From assembly GCF_030409685.1 (NCBI RefSeq), contig NZ_JAUFQJ010000007.1:372001-436000 (forward strand): DNA of 64,000 nt, read 5' to 3'. The first letter of the stretch is position 1. Each line of letters starts with the position of its first letter. The translations under genes and the position numbers were made by a program. Source of the DNA: Ferruginibacter paludis. Lineage in GTDB: Bacteria > Bacteroidota > Bacteroidia > Chitinophagales > Chitinophagaceae. Positions 27,065 through 37,427 of the stretch are shown in pieces. The notes beneath the pieces are model-generated. The model searched no databases. It was not told the origin of the DNA and saw nothing but the letters and a program-made list of their open reading frames with translations.

Positions 27065-28128
27065 ATGCTACAGTTACAAATGAATAACTCCAAACTGTTC
27101 TTATATTTTCTTTTACAGATCAGCCATCTAGTCGCATTTACACAAAGCAGGCAATTACATTTTGAACATATTGGAAGAGCCCGGGGAATTTCGCAGGACA
27201 ATATACTTTGTATAACGCAGGGCAGTCGCGGATTTATGTCGTTTGGCAGTTGGGAAGGATTAAATAAATGATGGCTATAAAACGACTGTTTATAAAAACG
27301 ATCCAAATGATCCTGCCAGTATCAGTAACAATTATATCGATGGCATTGGTCACTGCGTACAACAGCCGGGTTCGTTGAACTAATTCAAAGGCAGTACGGA
27401 GGCTGGATGGACGGCGGGCCGGCATTCGAAAAAACAAAGAACTTGAATAGTATGCATGCGTTGCATCACACGATTTACAGCCACCCTGCGGACTACTGTT
27501 GGGTTTATGGGGTTGCTGCAGACGCAGACAACGGAAAATTGTATGAAAAAGCAGATAAATACCTTAATTTTATCGCCGGCGCGGTGGGAAGAATACGAAT
27601 TTTGATAACAGATTTATTGGATTTTTAAGAATTAGCTCGAAACAAAATGTGGAAAAGTAGATTTTAATGTGATCCGCAAAAATGCTTTAGCTGATATTAT
27701 GGAACCCCAACTCAGGCAGATGTCACTATTAAGCATCAACATTGCCGGTTATTGACGGATATTCTACAGCGATTAAATTGCTGTTTCAGAACCGGTTGGT
27801 AAATGCAATAAAACTAAGAAAAAGATATAGGACCGCTTATAAAAATTACTGTTGAAAAAGAAAAGATTTCTGGAAATTTGCATTCATTAGGAATGGTATC
27901 GGCGTTGAAAGGAATATGGTGAAAAGATACCAGACATTTTCATCGGCTGAACGTGCGTTGTACCAGGGAGCAGGTATTGGATCAACTCACTGTAAAAACA
28001 TTGTTGAGTTGCACGGCGGAAAAATCTGGATGGAATCCGTACCCGGAGAAGCGAGGACATTTTTGTTTACTATACCCGAAAAAACAGAGTTTAATGGAGA
28101 AAAAACTGAGCTGCATCCTGGTTATTGA
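27065..28128 (+). pseudogene. Degenerate hybrid-type sensor histidine kinase
   Basis: Remains of a propeller-sensor histidine kinase. The first piece (27065-27271) has a signal peptide and one Reg_prop-like repeat (HIGRARGISQDNILCITQ) ending at a stop. A different frame continues with DGYKTTVYKNDPNDP, the sequence expected to follow. The rest of the propeller domain, normally several hundred residues, is missing. Next come a decayed phosphoacceptor-like segment (KADKYLNFIAGAVGRIRILI, to 27628), an N-box fragment in another frame (FQNRLVNAIKLRKRYR, ~27787-27830), and an ATP-binding end (27916-28128: QGAGIGSTHCKNIVEL, HGGKIWMESVPG). Several frameshifts and one large internal deletion make it non-functional. 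Its last frame overlaps the intact response regulator by 35 bp. Confidence 0.85.
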
Positions 28129-28522
28129 TGATGATGAGCCCACTAACTTTATAAGTACAATGTTGATTGAAGAAGCGGAATGTACCCATCACCTGGAGAT
28201 AGCAGATAGCGGAATGAAAGCATTAAATTATCTTAAAAAAGCAACAGAAGAAGTTGGCTCAAAGGGCGACTTTATTCCTCCTGATCTTGTTTTTCTTGAC
28301 ATCAACATGCCGCGTATGAATGGATGGGAATTTTTAACCGAGTTTAGAAAGATAAGCAATGGCCACGCACTCAAGCCAGTCATCATTATGCTTACAACCT
28401 CCCTCAATCCCGACGATAAGCAACGGGCAGAAAATATTCCGGAGATAGCCGATTTTGAAAATAAACCGCTTACAAAAGAAATGATAGAAAGGATAATCAG
28501 GAAGTATTTTAAGGCCGCATAA
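28094..28522 (+). CDS. CheY-like single-domain response regulator
   Basis: 142-residue receiver domain with no output domain. The acidic pocket is ILVIDDDEP (D12, D13). The phosphoacceptor is D69 in PDLVFLDINMPRMNGWEF. The switch residues are MLTTS (T101/T102) and the conserved Lys is K124 in ENKPLT. All key residues are present, so it looks functional. ATG 28094 lies inside the last frame of the dead kinase; a longer in-frame extension upstream would only read kinase remnants out of frame. Its original partner was probably the kinase; today it would need another phosphodonor, or it may be decaying more slowly. Confidence 0.85.
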   Translation: MEKKLSCILVIDDDEPTNFISTMLIEEAECTHHLEIADSGMKALNYLKKATEEVGSKGDFIPPDLVFLDINMPRMNGWEFLTEFRKISNGHALKPVIIMLTTSLNPDDKQRAENIPEIADFENKPLTKEMIERIIRKYFKAA

Positions 28523-28633
28523 TATTAACTGAGCAATAATATAGCTATCCTCCGGCAGTGGTTAAGCGGGCATTCTTATACAAACAGCTACTAAATTAAG
28601 TGGGCGTCTTTGTCCGGCATCAGTCTGACGATG

Positions 28634-30181
28634 CTAAAATTTTATTCCAACACTTGCTACAATATTGCCACGATTATTTTTTACACTTGCAAACGTGTTG
28701 CTTTTATCCTGTAACCTGTACGGAAAATTTACATCCTTATTAAGTGCATAGACATAAGTGAGGTCAATAAAAAAGCCTTTATTTCTATAACCAACACCTC
28801 CGCTTATCAGCATCCTGTTGGCCTTTAAAGCGGGGTCTTTATAAGGGTTGGTATAATAGGCAAATCCAAGCCGGGCCATAATTACATTAAATTTCAATTC
28901 GCCACCGGCACGAAAATTAAAAGCGCCTTTGTATTCACTTCTTATCACTTTATTTAGAGCGGTATAATATTCGGCTTCTCCTGCAGCAGGCGTTTGATTG
29001 GCACTGTAAAACGAAGAAGCGCTATGACGAACATATTCAATATCTGCGGTAATAAAACCCTTTTGTTCTTTTACATTTTCCACTCCTCTTAACACGTAGC
29101 TGCCACTCACCATCGCCTTCCAGGGAGTAAGTAAAGTATAATTGCTTTCACCCGGAACATTGTTGGTAAATATTTCTGACGACACAGATCTAACGCCTTT
29201 ATAATTTTCAGTATTTACTTCAAGATCTACGTTGCGCTTATCTTTTAAGGTAAATATATAACTGGGCGTGTGCACGGCAAAACCCAGCCGTAGAAATTCA
29301 GATGGCTTAAAAATGATGCCCAATTTTAAATTTAATCCGACGCCTTTGGTTGAAAAATGATCCGTGTAATTAAAATATCCAAAATTGTTATTTGCATCAG
29401 ATGAAGTATCAGTTTCCCTAAAGGTTGATGTACTGTTATAATTTATAATGGGGATGCCAACGCTACCTCCTATCAAAAGTTTATCATTTTTATTTACAGC
29501 ATACCCCAGTGCCACTTCATACATGCCACCACTGGTTTGTAATGTATTTTGCTGAAAGAGCGCCTTACCATCAGCCAGTAAAAACTCCGGCTGGGTTTTT
29601 ACCCTGTTGCCGCTAAATGTATCTACCAGGTACGTATACAATGCGGGGGCAGCGCCATAAGCATATTGGGGGTCATTGAGTACGTCCTCCACAGAGCCAT
29701 TGCTTAAACCTTTAACCGCCTGCTCTGCAAACTGTTCACTGAATGAACTGTAATTGTTGTACCCGGAATATTGAACCGTATTGTTGTAATTAGCCGTTTG
29801 CGTAACTGCCAGGCTGAATGCTTTGCTTGTGTTGGGTTTATACCTGTCACCGGTTCCAAACACAAAGCCAATCGGTCCACCCAAAAAATTGAAATTGTTT
29901 TTACTACTTTTTAATTTAGTATCCCTGAAATTTACATTATTGCTGTTCAGGAAAAACCCCGGTGTAAAAACAAACTCGCCTGTTTTGTAATTTCCTAAAC
30001 CTGCCGGGTTCACAAAGTTAGCAGTTATATCTCCGCCCAATGAACCCATAGCTCCACCAATAGCGAGGTTACGGGCAGTACCATTCTGAGGATAAAACGA
30101 ATACCTTAATACATCTTCCGGAATCTGTGCATACAAACCATAACCTGTTAACAATAGCGATAGGAGTAGATATTTTTTCAT
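28634..30181 (-). CDS. FadL/OmpP1-like outer-membrane protein
   Basis: Predicted outer-membrane beta-barrel of the OmpP1/FadL/hemin-receptor-like group, possibly a channel for hydrophobic molecules. The signal peptide ends at LYAQ (residue ~19). LRYSFYPQNGTARNLAIGGAMGSLGGD and then NPAGLGNYKTGEF follow, the usual start of these Bacteroidota barrels. Alternating strands run to the end, which finishes GNIVASVGIKF with a terminal aromatic. Length is 515 aa. It follows the Tyr/Asn-rich lipoprotein gene by 71 bp on the same strand, a pairing that suggests a shared transcript. The substrate is unknown. Confidence 0.8.
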   Translation of the reverse strand: MKKYLLLSLLLTGYGLYAQIPEDVLRYSFYPQNGTARNLAIGGAMGSLGGDITANFVNPAGLGNYKTGEFVFTPGFFLNSNNVNFRDTKLKSSKNNFNFLGGPIGFVFGTGDRYKPNTSKAFSLAVTQTANYNNTVQYSGYNNYSSFSEQFAEQAVKGLSNGSVEDVLNDPQYAYGAAPALYTYLVDTFSGNRVKTQPEFLLADGKALFQQNTLQTSGGMYEVALGYAVNKNDKLLIGGSVGIPIINYNSTSTFRETDTSSDANNNFGYFNYTDHFSTKGVGLNLKLGIIFKPSEFLRLGFAVHTPSYIFTLKDKRNVDLEVNTENYKGVRSVSSEIFTNNVPGESNYTLLTPWKAMVSGSYVLRGVENVKEQKGFITADIEYVRHSASSFYSANQTPAAGEAEYYTALNKVIRSEYKGAFNFRAGGELKFNVIMARLGFAYYTNPYKDPALKANRMLISGGVGYRNKGFFIDLTYVYALNKDVNFPYRLQDKSNTFASVKNNRGNIVASVGIKF

Positions 30182-30252
30182 GGCATAATTATTTTAGTAT
30201 GCTGGTGGTAAAGCCGGCAAAAATATGTTTTAACGCAAGTCGTATTGCGATA

Positions 30253-31005
30253 TTAATTAGGTCTTGTAATTCTTCCTCCACCCCCGCCGGATGAACTGCT
30301 GCCAGATGATGAACTGCTGCTGCTGGCAGGTGGAGGCGTGTAGGTTCTTTCTGTCGTCGTAGTGGTTCTGTTGGTGGTATTATTGTAGCTGTTGTTACTG
30401 TTTGCCGGTGCAAGTACTTTGTTTAAAACATTGCCCAAAGCACTCGTTCTTGCATTGGTATTGTTATAACTTCTAACAGGCACGTTGTTGGGAACCGCAA
30501 ACGAAGCATTGTTATTATTATAATGATGCGTATAGCCGTTAAGGTTAGTTACTCTTGGTGTTGTGTTTTTTATCGAACTTGCTGGTGTAATGTAAACCGG
30601 GTAAGGGCTATAGTACGGATTGTAATAATAATTACTGTATAAATCACTGTAGTAGGGGCTGTAAAAATTGCCATAATTATTGGAATAGCCGCCATAATTG
30701 TTGTAATAACCATGCCGGTTATAAGAGCTGTAATTATCGTAGTATGAGTACGGACTGTAAGCATAATCATTATTCAAGTATCTCCACCTGTAATCATTGA
30801 TACCCATCAGGATCACCCTGTCTTCGCCGCTATAATTGTAAACAGGTTCTTCGGCGGGAGGGCGTTTAGCTACGGCAACCGCTTCACCATAATTACGGGC
30901 AGGAGAATAATAAACATCATCTGGTGTTTGGCCGGATTTATACATAGTAGTGCAACTGCTGAAGGCAGCGGCAGAAACAGCTAAAAGTAAAAGTTTCGTT
31001 TTCAT
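30253..31005 (-). CDS. Tyr/Asn-rich low-complexity lipoprotein
   Basis: Likely surface or periplasmic lipoprotein of 250 residues. The N-terminus MKTKLLLLAVSAAAFSSC has a lipobox-like end with Cys at residue 18. The middle (~75-150) is dominated by Tyr, Asn and Ser (YNNYGGYSNNYGNFYSPYYS is one stretch). The C-terminus has runs of Thr, Pro, Ser and Gly. No catalytic domain is visible. ATG 31005 is chosen because it starts the signal peptide directly; in-frame sequence upstream is not signal-like. It precedes the FadL-like gene on the same strand and is divergent from proS. Function unknown; an intrinsically disordered structural role is possible. Confidence 0.75.
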   Translation of the reverse strand: MKTKLLLLAVSAAAFSSCTTMYKSGQTPDDVYYSPARNYGEAVAVAKRPPAEEPVYNYSGEDRVILMGINDYRWRYLNNDYAYSPYSYYDNYSSYNRHGYYNNYGGYSNNYGNFYSPYYSDLYSNYYYNPYYSPYPVYITPASSIKNTTPRVTNLNGYTHHYNNNNASFAVPNNVPVRSYNNTNARTSALGNVLNKVLAPANSNNSYNNTTNRTTTTTERTYTPPPASSSSSSSGSSSSGGGGGRITRPN

Positions 31006-31243
31006 GATAATTTGTTTAAAATTATTGTAAAGTGAAGTTACTATTTTTGTGCGGTTTATTAACAACAAAGGAAACAGTAACCTCTCAAATGGCAATATAA
31101 ATATAATGCAACATTGTGGCATTGCGCTGTTAAATATGTGCTAAAAGAAAATGATTATGGTTTATATATAAGTTGTGTTGTTTCAGTGGATAAGAAGGTC
31201 TTTTCAACTTTTTTCTTAGGATTAAAATAATAATTTACAATAA

Positions 31244-32722
31244 ATGAGCAAAGAAATTACAAGCAGGGAAGAGGATTATTCTCAATGGTACAATGATTTG
31301 ATATTAAAAGGTGGACTGGCGGATTACAGTGCTGTCCGGGGCTGTATGGTGATCAAGCCCTACGGCTATGCTATATGGGAAAATATGCGGGATCAGCTGG
31401 ATAAGATGTTTAAGGATACTGGCCACGAAAATGCTTACTTTCCGCTGTTTGTTCCCAAAAGTTTATTTGAGGCAGAAGAAAAAAACGCAGAAGGATTTGC
31501 TAAAGAATGTGCGGTTGTAACCCATTACAGGTTGAAAACCGATCCGGATAATAAGGGGAAGCTAATTGTTGATCCGGAGGCAAAGCTGGATGAGGAACTG
31601 GTGGTAAGACCAACCAGTGAAGCAATTATTTGGAACACTTACAAAGGATGGATTCAATCTTACCGCGATTTGCCATTGCTGATCAATCAGTGGGCTAATG
31701 TGGTAAGATGGGAAATGCGTACCCGTTTGTTTTTACGCACAGCAGAATTTTTGTGGCAGGAGGGGCATACGGCGCACGCAACCAGGGATGAAGCAGTGGA
31801 TGAAACAGTGCAGATGCTGAATGTATACGCCACCTTTGCAGAAGAGTTTATGGCGATGCCGGTAATCAAAGGCATTAAATCTGCCAATGAACGGTTTGCA
31901 GGTGCTGAAGATACTTATTGTATTGAAGCCCTGATGCAGGACGGTAAGGCATTACAGGCAGGAACTTCTCATTTTTTAGGGCAAAACTTTGCGAAAGCTT
32001 TTGACGTAAAATTTGCTGATAAAGAAAACAAACTTGATTATGTTTGGGCGACCAGCTGGGGAGTAAGCACCCGCCTGATTGGCGCCCTTGTAATGGCGCA
32101 CAGTGATGACCAGGGACTGGTTTTGCCACCCAAATTAGCCCCTATACAAGTAGTGATTGTACCAATTTTTAAAGGAGCAGAACAAAAAAATCTGATTGAC
32201 GATAAGGTAAAAGTATTGCAGCAGCAATTGAAAGCTGCCGGAATAAAAGTTAAATATGATGATAATGACAACAACCGGCCTGGATGGAAATTTGCTGAAT
32301 ATGAAATGAAGGGCGTACCAGTTCGCATTGCAATCGGGGCCAGGGACATTGCCAGCAATGTTGTTGAAGTTGCAAGAAGGGATACAAAAGAAAAGGCTAG
32401 CATGAGCATTGACGGGCTGGCTGAAAATATCATTAAATTATTAGCGGACATTCAATCTGCAATCTATAATAAGGCCAAAGGTTTCAGGGATGAACACATT
32501 ACCAATGCGGATAACTGGGATGAGTTTATTCAGCTGCTGGATACAAAGACAGGATTTATAGCGGCTCACTGGGATGGAACGCCCGAAACAGAAGAAAAAA
32601 TAAAGGAACTTACAAAAGCTACCATCCGCTGTATTCCCCTGGATAACAAAATGGAAGATGGTAAATGTATTTTAACGGGTAATAAAAGCAGCCAGCGGGT
32701 TTTATTTGCGAGAGCGTATTAA
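31244..32722 (+). CDS. proS: Prolyl-tRNA synthetase, archaeal/eukaryotic type
   Basis: Charges tRNA-Pro with proline. At 492 aa it is the short form without the bacterial INS editing domain. Class II motif 2 is [20 protein letters not shown], followed by GHTAHA. The substrate loop is [16 protein letters not shown] and motif 3 is [19 protein letters not shown]. The anticodon-binding domain follows from about residue 295. The C-terminal domain of this type ends [23 protein letters not shown] 31244 fits the conserved start [16 protein letters not shown] clear hairpin lies 24 bp after the stop. Confidence 0.96.
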   Translation: MSKEITSREEDYSQWYNDLILKGGLADYSAVRGCMVIKPYGYAIWENMRDQLDKMFKDTGHENAYFPLFVPKSLFEAEEKNAEGFAKECAVVTHYRLKTDPDNKGKLIVDPEAKLDEELVVRPTSEAIIWNTYKGWIQSYRDLPLLINQWANVVRWEMRTRLFLRTAEFLWQEGHTAHATRDEAVDETVQMLNVYATFAEEFMAMPVIKGIKSANERFAGAEDTYCIEALMQDGKALQAGTSHFLGQNFAKAFDVKFADKENKLDYVWATSWGVSTRLIGALVMAHSDDQGLVLPPKLAPIQVVIVPIFKGAEQKNLIDDKVKVLQQQLKAAGIKVKYDDNDNNRPGWKFAEYEMKGVPVRIAIGARDIASNVVEVARRDTKEKASMSIDGLAENIIKLLADIQSAIYNKAKGFRDEHITNADNWDEFIQLLDTKTGFIAAHWDGTPETEEKIKELTKATIRCIPLDNKMEDGKCILTGNKSSQRVLFARAY

Positions 32723-32745
32723 AGCAAGGAACAGCCATTGTTATG

Positions 32746-32777
32746 CAGGCACTGAAATTTTCAGTGCCTGTTGTTTT
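32746..32777 (+). terminator. Terminator after proS
   Basis: CAGGCACTGAAA pairs with TTTCAGTGCCTG (perfect 12-bp arms at 32746-32757 and 32759-32770, with the inner pairs forming the loop), followed by TTGTTTT. Confidence 0.72.
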
Positions 32778-32822
32778 ACTGCCTGTGAAAGTTTAAATTA
32801 GTAGCCATTTTAACCCCCATTT

Positions 32823-33278
32823 ATGGATACTGAACACAACCTGCTGGAGAACGAATTAATGATTGACAATATATCCCAAAGCCACCTGAAAGAAACGGCG
32901 ATGTGGACTAAATTTTTAGCCATTACCGGTTTTTTTTTAAGTGTACTGATTGCAGTTGGTGCGATTATTATCGGCAATATATTTAACAGTTTGTCTACCC
33001 TGCCCGGAGGTAAGCCAATGGCAGTAATGGCCGGGTGGATGATTACACTAATTTATCTTTTTGTAGCAGCTATCGCGTTTTTTATGTCTTTATTCCTTTT
33101 TAAATTTAGTGTAAAAATGCAAATTGCCCTGAAGGCGAACGACCAGGAAACATTGAATGTATCATTTTTAAATCTTAAAAATTTTTACCGTTTTGCAGGA
33201 ATCGTTACCATTCTATACCTTGTTATTTTGTTGCTGGCTTTAATAGGCGGCATTATTGCGGCAATGCTCGGACGTTGA
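32823..33278 (+). CDS. DUF5362-like small membrane protein
   Basis: 151-residue membrane protein, apparently with three hydrophobic helices: ~27-55 (WTKFLAITGFFLSVLIAVGA), ~68-95 (MITLIYLFVAAIAFFMSLFL) and ~122-148 (FAGIVTILYLVILLLALIGG). The polar N-terminus and the conserved stretch SFLNLKNFYRFAG between helices 2 and 3 match DUF5362-type proteins of Bacteroidota. No function is known. It stands alone between two terminators, so it is probably a single-gene transcript. Confidence 0.72.
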   Translation: MDTEHNLLENELMIDNISQSHLKETAMWTKFLAITGFFLSVLIAVGAIIIGNIFNSLSTLPGGKPMAVMAGWMITLIYLFVAAIAFFMSLFLFKFSVKMQIALKANDQETLNVSFLNLKNFYRFAGIVTILYLVILLLALIGGIIAAMLGR

Positions 33279-33305
33279 CAATATCGTCGTCATACAAACA
33301 ATACC

Positions 33306-33337
33306 AAAATTCCGGCACTGTACATGCCGGAATTTTT
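33306..33337. terminator. Terminator between the DUF5362-like and protease genes
   Basis: AAAATTCCGGCA, 7-nt loop, TGCCGGAATTTT, then T. The perfect 12-bp stem lies between convergent genes and has T-tracts on both strands, so it can serve both. Confidence 0.8.
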
Positions 33338-33365
33338 ATGTCTTTTATTTAGTAGAAACTGCGAA

Positions 33366-36300
33366 TTATTCAACGATTGCTTTTGCGGTATACACTCCTT
33401 CAGGCAGGTGAACTACTATGGTGTAAATCCCCCTGGCAATGCCTTTCAATGCCAATTGATAGATGCCCGAAGATGCGTTGACTTTATTTTTCTGTACTAT
33501 TTTTTGACCGAGAGTATTGATCAATTCAACACTAGCCTCGTTACCTGTTCCTGATATAAAAAGATTGAGAACATCTTTTGCAGGATTAGGGCTAATGGTT
33601 AAAGCAACCGCTGCGGATGGATTAATACGTGCATTGCGAATGATGGAGTACTGCTGTTGGTTATCCATATCCACCTGCCGTACTCGGTAATAGTATAAAA
33701 TACCGGGCTGAACATAATGATCAGTATAGGCATACTTCGACAAAATTGAGGTGGTGCTGTTGCCCTTTACCCAGCCTATCTGCTTAAAATTGGTCCCATC
33801 CAAACTTCTCTCAACCATAAATCCCAGGTTATTAATTTCCAGTTCGGTAGTCCAGGATAAAGCAATGTCTTTTTGCCTTGGTGTGGCCACAAAGTTGTTT
33901 AGTGTTACCGGTAACGCAGTGGCAGGAGATACCAGCATAAACTGGGAAAAGCCGGTGAAATTGCCGGTGTATGTAATGTAACCCGCTGCTGCGTCTTCAA
34001 AAACAACAGGGGCTATCAATTCGGCATTACTTGCGTTTAAAGTAGAGTTGAGGTCAACACCATCTTTAACTTTCAAAATTTTCAGGTTGAGTTTCCCTGC
34101 CCCCCAGGCGGCCAGTTCGGCTTCGGTGAAATAAAAAGTGGCCTGGTAAGTAGTGGTAGTATTGGCTACGGCCGGGCTTACCTGGAAAACTTTTTGCGTG
34201 CGTACAAAAGCACCGCCTGTTGTTACCAAACCGGTTGTTCCACTGCCTGCCTGCGTTATTTGTGCCGTAACATCCGTAAGGTTTGTACTGGTGTTCTTTA
34301 TAAACACAATGGCATTGCCATTGGTACTTTTAAAATTATTGGAAGCAGTACCACTTCTTATATTGAAACCATAACTGCTGCTAACACTAGTTTCAATAGG
34401 GTATGGCGTAGCCGTTACTTTTACATCATCTACTAAAAACGGAGGATTATTGCCCGTATTGTCATCATTAATCCATCTGAAGCCAATGGTAAATGAGGTG
34501 TCTACCAAAGCGGGTGGTAATACAATATTGCCGGAACCTGTGGCGGCCGTATCTCCCTGGAAAGTGTAGACGTTGCCAGCCCCATCGCTTAAGGGAAAAA
34601 AGGAGGCGTTGTTATAAGAGTACATCAGCAGGCCATAATCATAAGTGCCATTGGAATCTGCTTCGCCGTTACATTTGTAAGTAAATGACAAAGCAGAACT
34701 GCTGTACCCTGTGGCATGGATTAGCGGCGAGATGGCGACTGCATCTGAAGTGGAATCTGGCGAGTAAGCCAACGGTTTCAGCACTTTATCATTGGTAACA
34801 TACAGCGCCTGGCCGGTAATGCCTGCGCCTCCATTTGATCCTACCTTCCACGTATTAAAGCCCGCAGGTGATTTAAATGAACCAGCCAGCCAGCCCGCAG
34901 GAGTTGTTCCGCCGGAACTACCGAAATCTTCATTTAGCAGTGCGACTACATTGCTGCCGTATTGTTGGTTATCATCATCTTTGATGGTAATGGTAATCGA
35001 TTGCGCACTGCTTCCGGAGGAAACACCGGTACCGCTTGTGATGCTGTATCCAACAACAATTGTTTTATCGCCGTCTATTTCTGCATTATCAAAAATCCTG
35101 ATTTTAATATCTTTAAAATTATCGCCTGAAGCAAAAGTTGAGGTGGGGGTTAGCAGCTGGTAATGAAAATTATTCAGGGCGGTGCCGGCGGTTGTTATAG
35201 TCACTGTTGCAGGTCCGGTTGCCTTGTCTTCAACATTTAGCGTCAGGTCTACATCCCTGTATCTCGGGTAACTCGTAGTAATACCAGTTTCTGTAATTTT
35301 TTGCGCACCTGAACAATTGATAAAAGACACTTTATTGCTTGCAGTAACGGTTACAGCACCGGCGGGCGAAGTAGCGAGCGTTACCCGTCTCGGACTATTA
35401 AGCATCACTGTTTGCATTCTGTCTGCCTGGTTACTGGTGAAGGTATTTAAAACGATATCGTCACTGTAGTCCATATAATTTTCGAACATCTCATCGGCCG
35501 TGCCGCAACTGTTACTTTTCGGGTGAGTTGGTACGCCACTGTTGCTGGTAAAATGCACCGGTGTATCGCCACAAAAATCATTGCCACAGTTGGCATCACC
35601 CCAAATATGCCTCAAGCCAAAAAAGTGGCCGCTTTCGTGCGTTAAGGTTTTACCCAGCCCATAACCGCCGCATCCCTTCGGTAAAAAAGTGCTGCCAATG
35701 GTGCCAGTCTGCACTACTACTCCCGCTGTAATATTAGTTTCGCTACTGGATATGCCAGCCAAGCCGGAGCTTACAGGAAAAGTAGAGTAGCCGAGCAAAG
35801 TGGATGAACTGTTAACTATGCTTGGTATAACCCATACATTAAAATACTTATCAGGAGGCCATACAGTGGCGGATTTTACAATAGTATCAATATAGCCGGC
35901 TGTCCAGCCCGCAACCGCATAATCTGTCCAACCTTTCAATGAGCTGTTAACACGTTGTATCCCGGGTTCCGTGAGCGGACTGCCCAATGTATCATTCTTC
36001 GCCAGCACAAACTGAATGCCCGTGGTAGCGGCTGCCGCATACTGACTGTTTGAAAGATTGGCAAAATCTTTATTTAGTTGTAACACCTGTTCGTTGATGG
36101 CGGTTGCGCCAATGTCATCAGCGTTGCCTTTACTTATGATGTGAAAGATGATGGGAATGGTATAATTGATAACCTGTGCCCGCTGCGCTTTTCTATCCCG
36201 TATTTTTTTGTTTAGCCAGCGTTCAAACTGAGCATCGGTTTCAGCGTTGGGATGTTTTTTTCTAAACTCATTAATTACTTCAGTTGTATAACAACGAACT

Positions 36301-36401
36301 ATTTTCTTCTCAATACCTGGTGGCTGCAGCCGCTGTGCAGCAGTTTCTTTACAGGGGGTAAGTAAAAAAAATGCCACAGCCAGTTTGTAAAAACGGTTCA
36401 T
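33366..36401 (-). CDS. Secreted M43-type metalloprotease with T9SS sorting domain
   Basis: Exported zinc protease of the pappalysin-like (M43) family. The signal peptide ends near TAAQ (residue 23). The catalytic domain (~80-345) has the zinc motif HESGHFFGLRH at 255-265 and the Met-turn ENYMDYSD at ~307-314. A Calx-beta-like region (GDKTIVVGYSIT, ITITIKDDDNQ) follows at ~390-480, then a choice-of-anchor-like region (~490-665) and a fibronectin-like segment (~845-930, IALSWTTELEINNLGFMVER). The last ~75 residues are a T9SS type A sorting domain (LTISPNPAKDVLNLF ... GIYTIVVHLPEG). Substrate unknown. It follows the RDD gene on the same strand after 87 bp. Confidence 0.9.
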   Translation of the reverse strand: MNRFYKLAVAFFLLTPCKETAAQRLQPPGIEKKIVRCYTTEVINEFRKKHPNAETDAQFERWLNKKIRDRKAQRAQVINYTIPIIFHIISKGNADDIGATAINEQVLQLNKDFANLSNSQYAAAATTGIQFVLAKNDTLGSPLTEPGIQRVNSSLKGWTDYAVAGWTAGYIDTIVKSATVWPPDKYFNVWVIPSIVNSSSTLLGYSTFPVSSGLAGISSSETNITAGVVVQTGTIGSTFLPKGCGGYGLGKTLTHESGHFFGLRHIWGDANCGNDFCGDTPVHFTSNSGVPTHPKSNSCGTADEMFENYMDYSDDIVLNTFTSNQADRMQTVMLNSPRRVTLATSPAGAVTVTASNKVSFINCSGAQKITETGITTSYPRYRDVDLTLNVEDKATGPATVTITTAGTALNNFHYQLLTPTSTFASGDNFKDIKIRIFDNAEIDGDKTIVVGYSITSGTGVSSGSSAQSITITIKDDDNQQYGSNVVALLNEDFGSSGGTTPAGWLAGSFKSPAGFNTWKVGSNGGAGITGQALYVTNDKVLKPLAYSPDSTSDAVAISPLIHATGYSSSALSFTYKCNGEADSNGTYDYGLLMYSYNNASFFPLSDGAGNVYTFQGDTAATGSGNIVLPPALVDTSFTIGFRWINDDNTGNNPPFLVDDVKVTATPYPIETSVSSSYGFNIRSGTASNNFKSTNGNAIVFIKNTSTNLTDVTAQITQAGSGTTGLVTTGGAFVRTQKVFQVSPAVANTTTTYQATFYFTEAELAAWGAGKLNLKILKVKDGVDLNSTLNASNAELIAPVVFEDAAAGYITYTGNFTGFSQFMLVSPATALPVTLNNFVATPRQKDIALSWTTELEINNLGFMVERSLDGTNFKQIGWVKGNSTTSILSKYAYTDHYVQPGILYYYRVRQVDMDNQQQYSIIRNARINPSAAVALTISPNPAKDVLNLFISGTGNEASVELINTLGQKIVQKNKVNASSGIYQLALKGIARGIYTIVVHLPEGVYTAKAIVE

Positions 36402-36488
36402 AAATTTTCAGTTGTCAGGTAAAAAATGAATTGCAGGCAAGTTACTGCTATTGGCAAAAAAAGAAGCTATTTTACAGTTGAAATCTTA

Positions 36489-37265
36489 CTATTCTTTAGT
36501 AGATAAATAGTTATAATCTTCCAGTATTTTTTCTAAAAAATCATTGGCGTACATGTCGGTGGACACTTTAAGCACCGTTTGCACCTTCATAGCAACGCGG
36601 TTACACATATCGTACTGATTTGTTTTTGCAGTCTGCCTTAGCACATTTTTTATTGTATTGATATCCCGGTCGCTCAGCCGCATTACTTCAGGAAATTTTA
36701 CGGAGTAATTTGCGTGATTGATTTCCATAAAAATAGTATCATCCACCGTTAGGGCCGTGTGGGTATTTACCACTACAGTTCCGGCTACAATATCGCCCAG
36801 CCGCTGACTTTTGGGCGAGACGCCGATTATAACTATGGAGGTTAATCCTCCGATAAAAAGCCATACCAATCCTGTAAAAGGGTTTAACCAAAAAAGTGTA
36901 AAAATGATGAATCCCCATTCGTAAAAGCGTAAAAACCATCTTAGCAGGTATTGACTTAATTCTGGTTCTCCTCCATCCAGGCTAACCACTTTTATCTTCA
37001 TCAGTTTTTTTCCTGCACTTTGCCCGTTTAACAAAATTTCACTTACAGGGCTATAAAAAATGGTCGGAATAACCAGTACAATCATGGCGAGACCAATACC
37101 ACCTTCGCCAATTCTGAAACCGCCGAAGAGTAAATAAAGCATACTGAACATGTACAATATCAGCAGAAAAAAATCAACGAGGTAGGCCAGGATGCGTTTA
37201 TGAAATTCAGCAATTTCAAATTCAATATCAATGTTAAATGGCGTAGCTATTTGTATTACGGACAT
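36489..37265 (-). CDS. RDD family membrane protein
   Basis: 258-residue inner-membrane protein with an RDD domain. The first helix follows FHKRILAYLVDFFLLILYMF (RDD-type R..A...D). The second conserved element is LNGQSAGKKLMKIKVVSLDGG, and the domain ends at QRLGDIVAGTVVVNT. A soluble tail of about 90 residues follows (LSDRDINTIKNVLRQTA). Some RDD proteins are ion antiporters, but this one is typically found with SpoIIM, MoxR and DUF58 genes, as here. It is divergent from the SpoIIM-like gene with 162 bp between starts. Confidence 0.9.
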   Translation of the reverse strand: MSVIQIATPFNIDIEFEIAEFHKRILAYLVDFFLLILYMFSMLYLLFGGFRIGEGGIGLAMIVLVIPTIFYSPVSEILLNGQSAGKKLMKIKVVSLDGGEPELSQYLLRWFLRFYEWGFIIFTLFWLNPFTGLVWLFIGGLTSIVIIGVSPKSQRLGDIVAGTVVVNTHTALTVDDTIFMEINHANYSVKFPEVMRLSDRDINTIKNVLRQTAKTNQYDMCNRVAMKVQTVLKVSTDMYANDFLEKILEDYNYLSTKE

Positions 37266-37427
37266 GTTACAAATTACCTATTTAAGTTTACATACAAAAA
37301 AATATCCTAAAAAATCAGCTCTGATATTTCAGCGAATCCGGTTGGATGGTTTTCGCATCTTTTTAAATGAATGGCAGCCGGCTTTAACAATAATTATTTT
37401 TATAACATAATTTCTTACTTTTATCAA

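Noticed and set aside
30189..30413. Minus-strand frame overlapping the lipoprotein gene end
   Set aside because: It is a shadow of the Ser/Thr/Pro-rich coding sequence.
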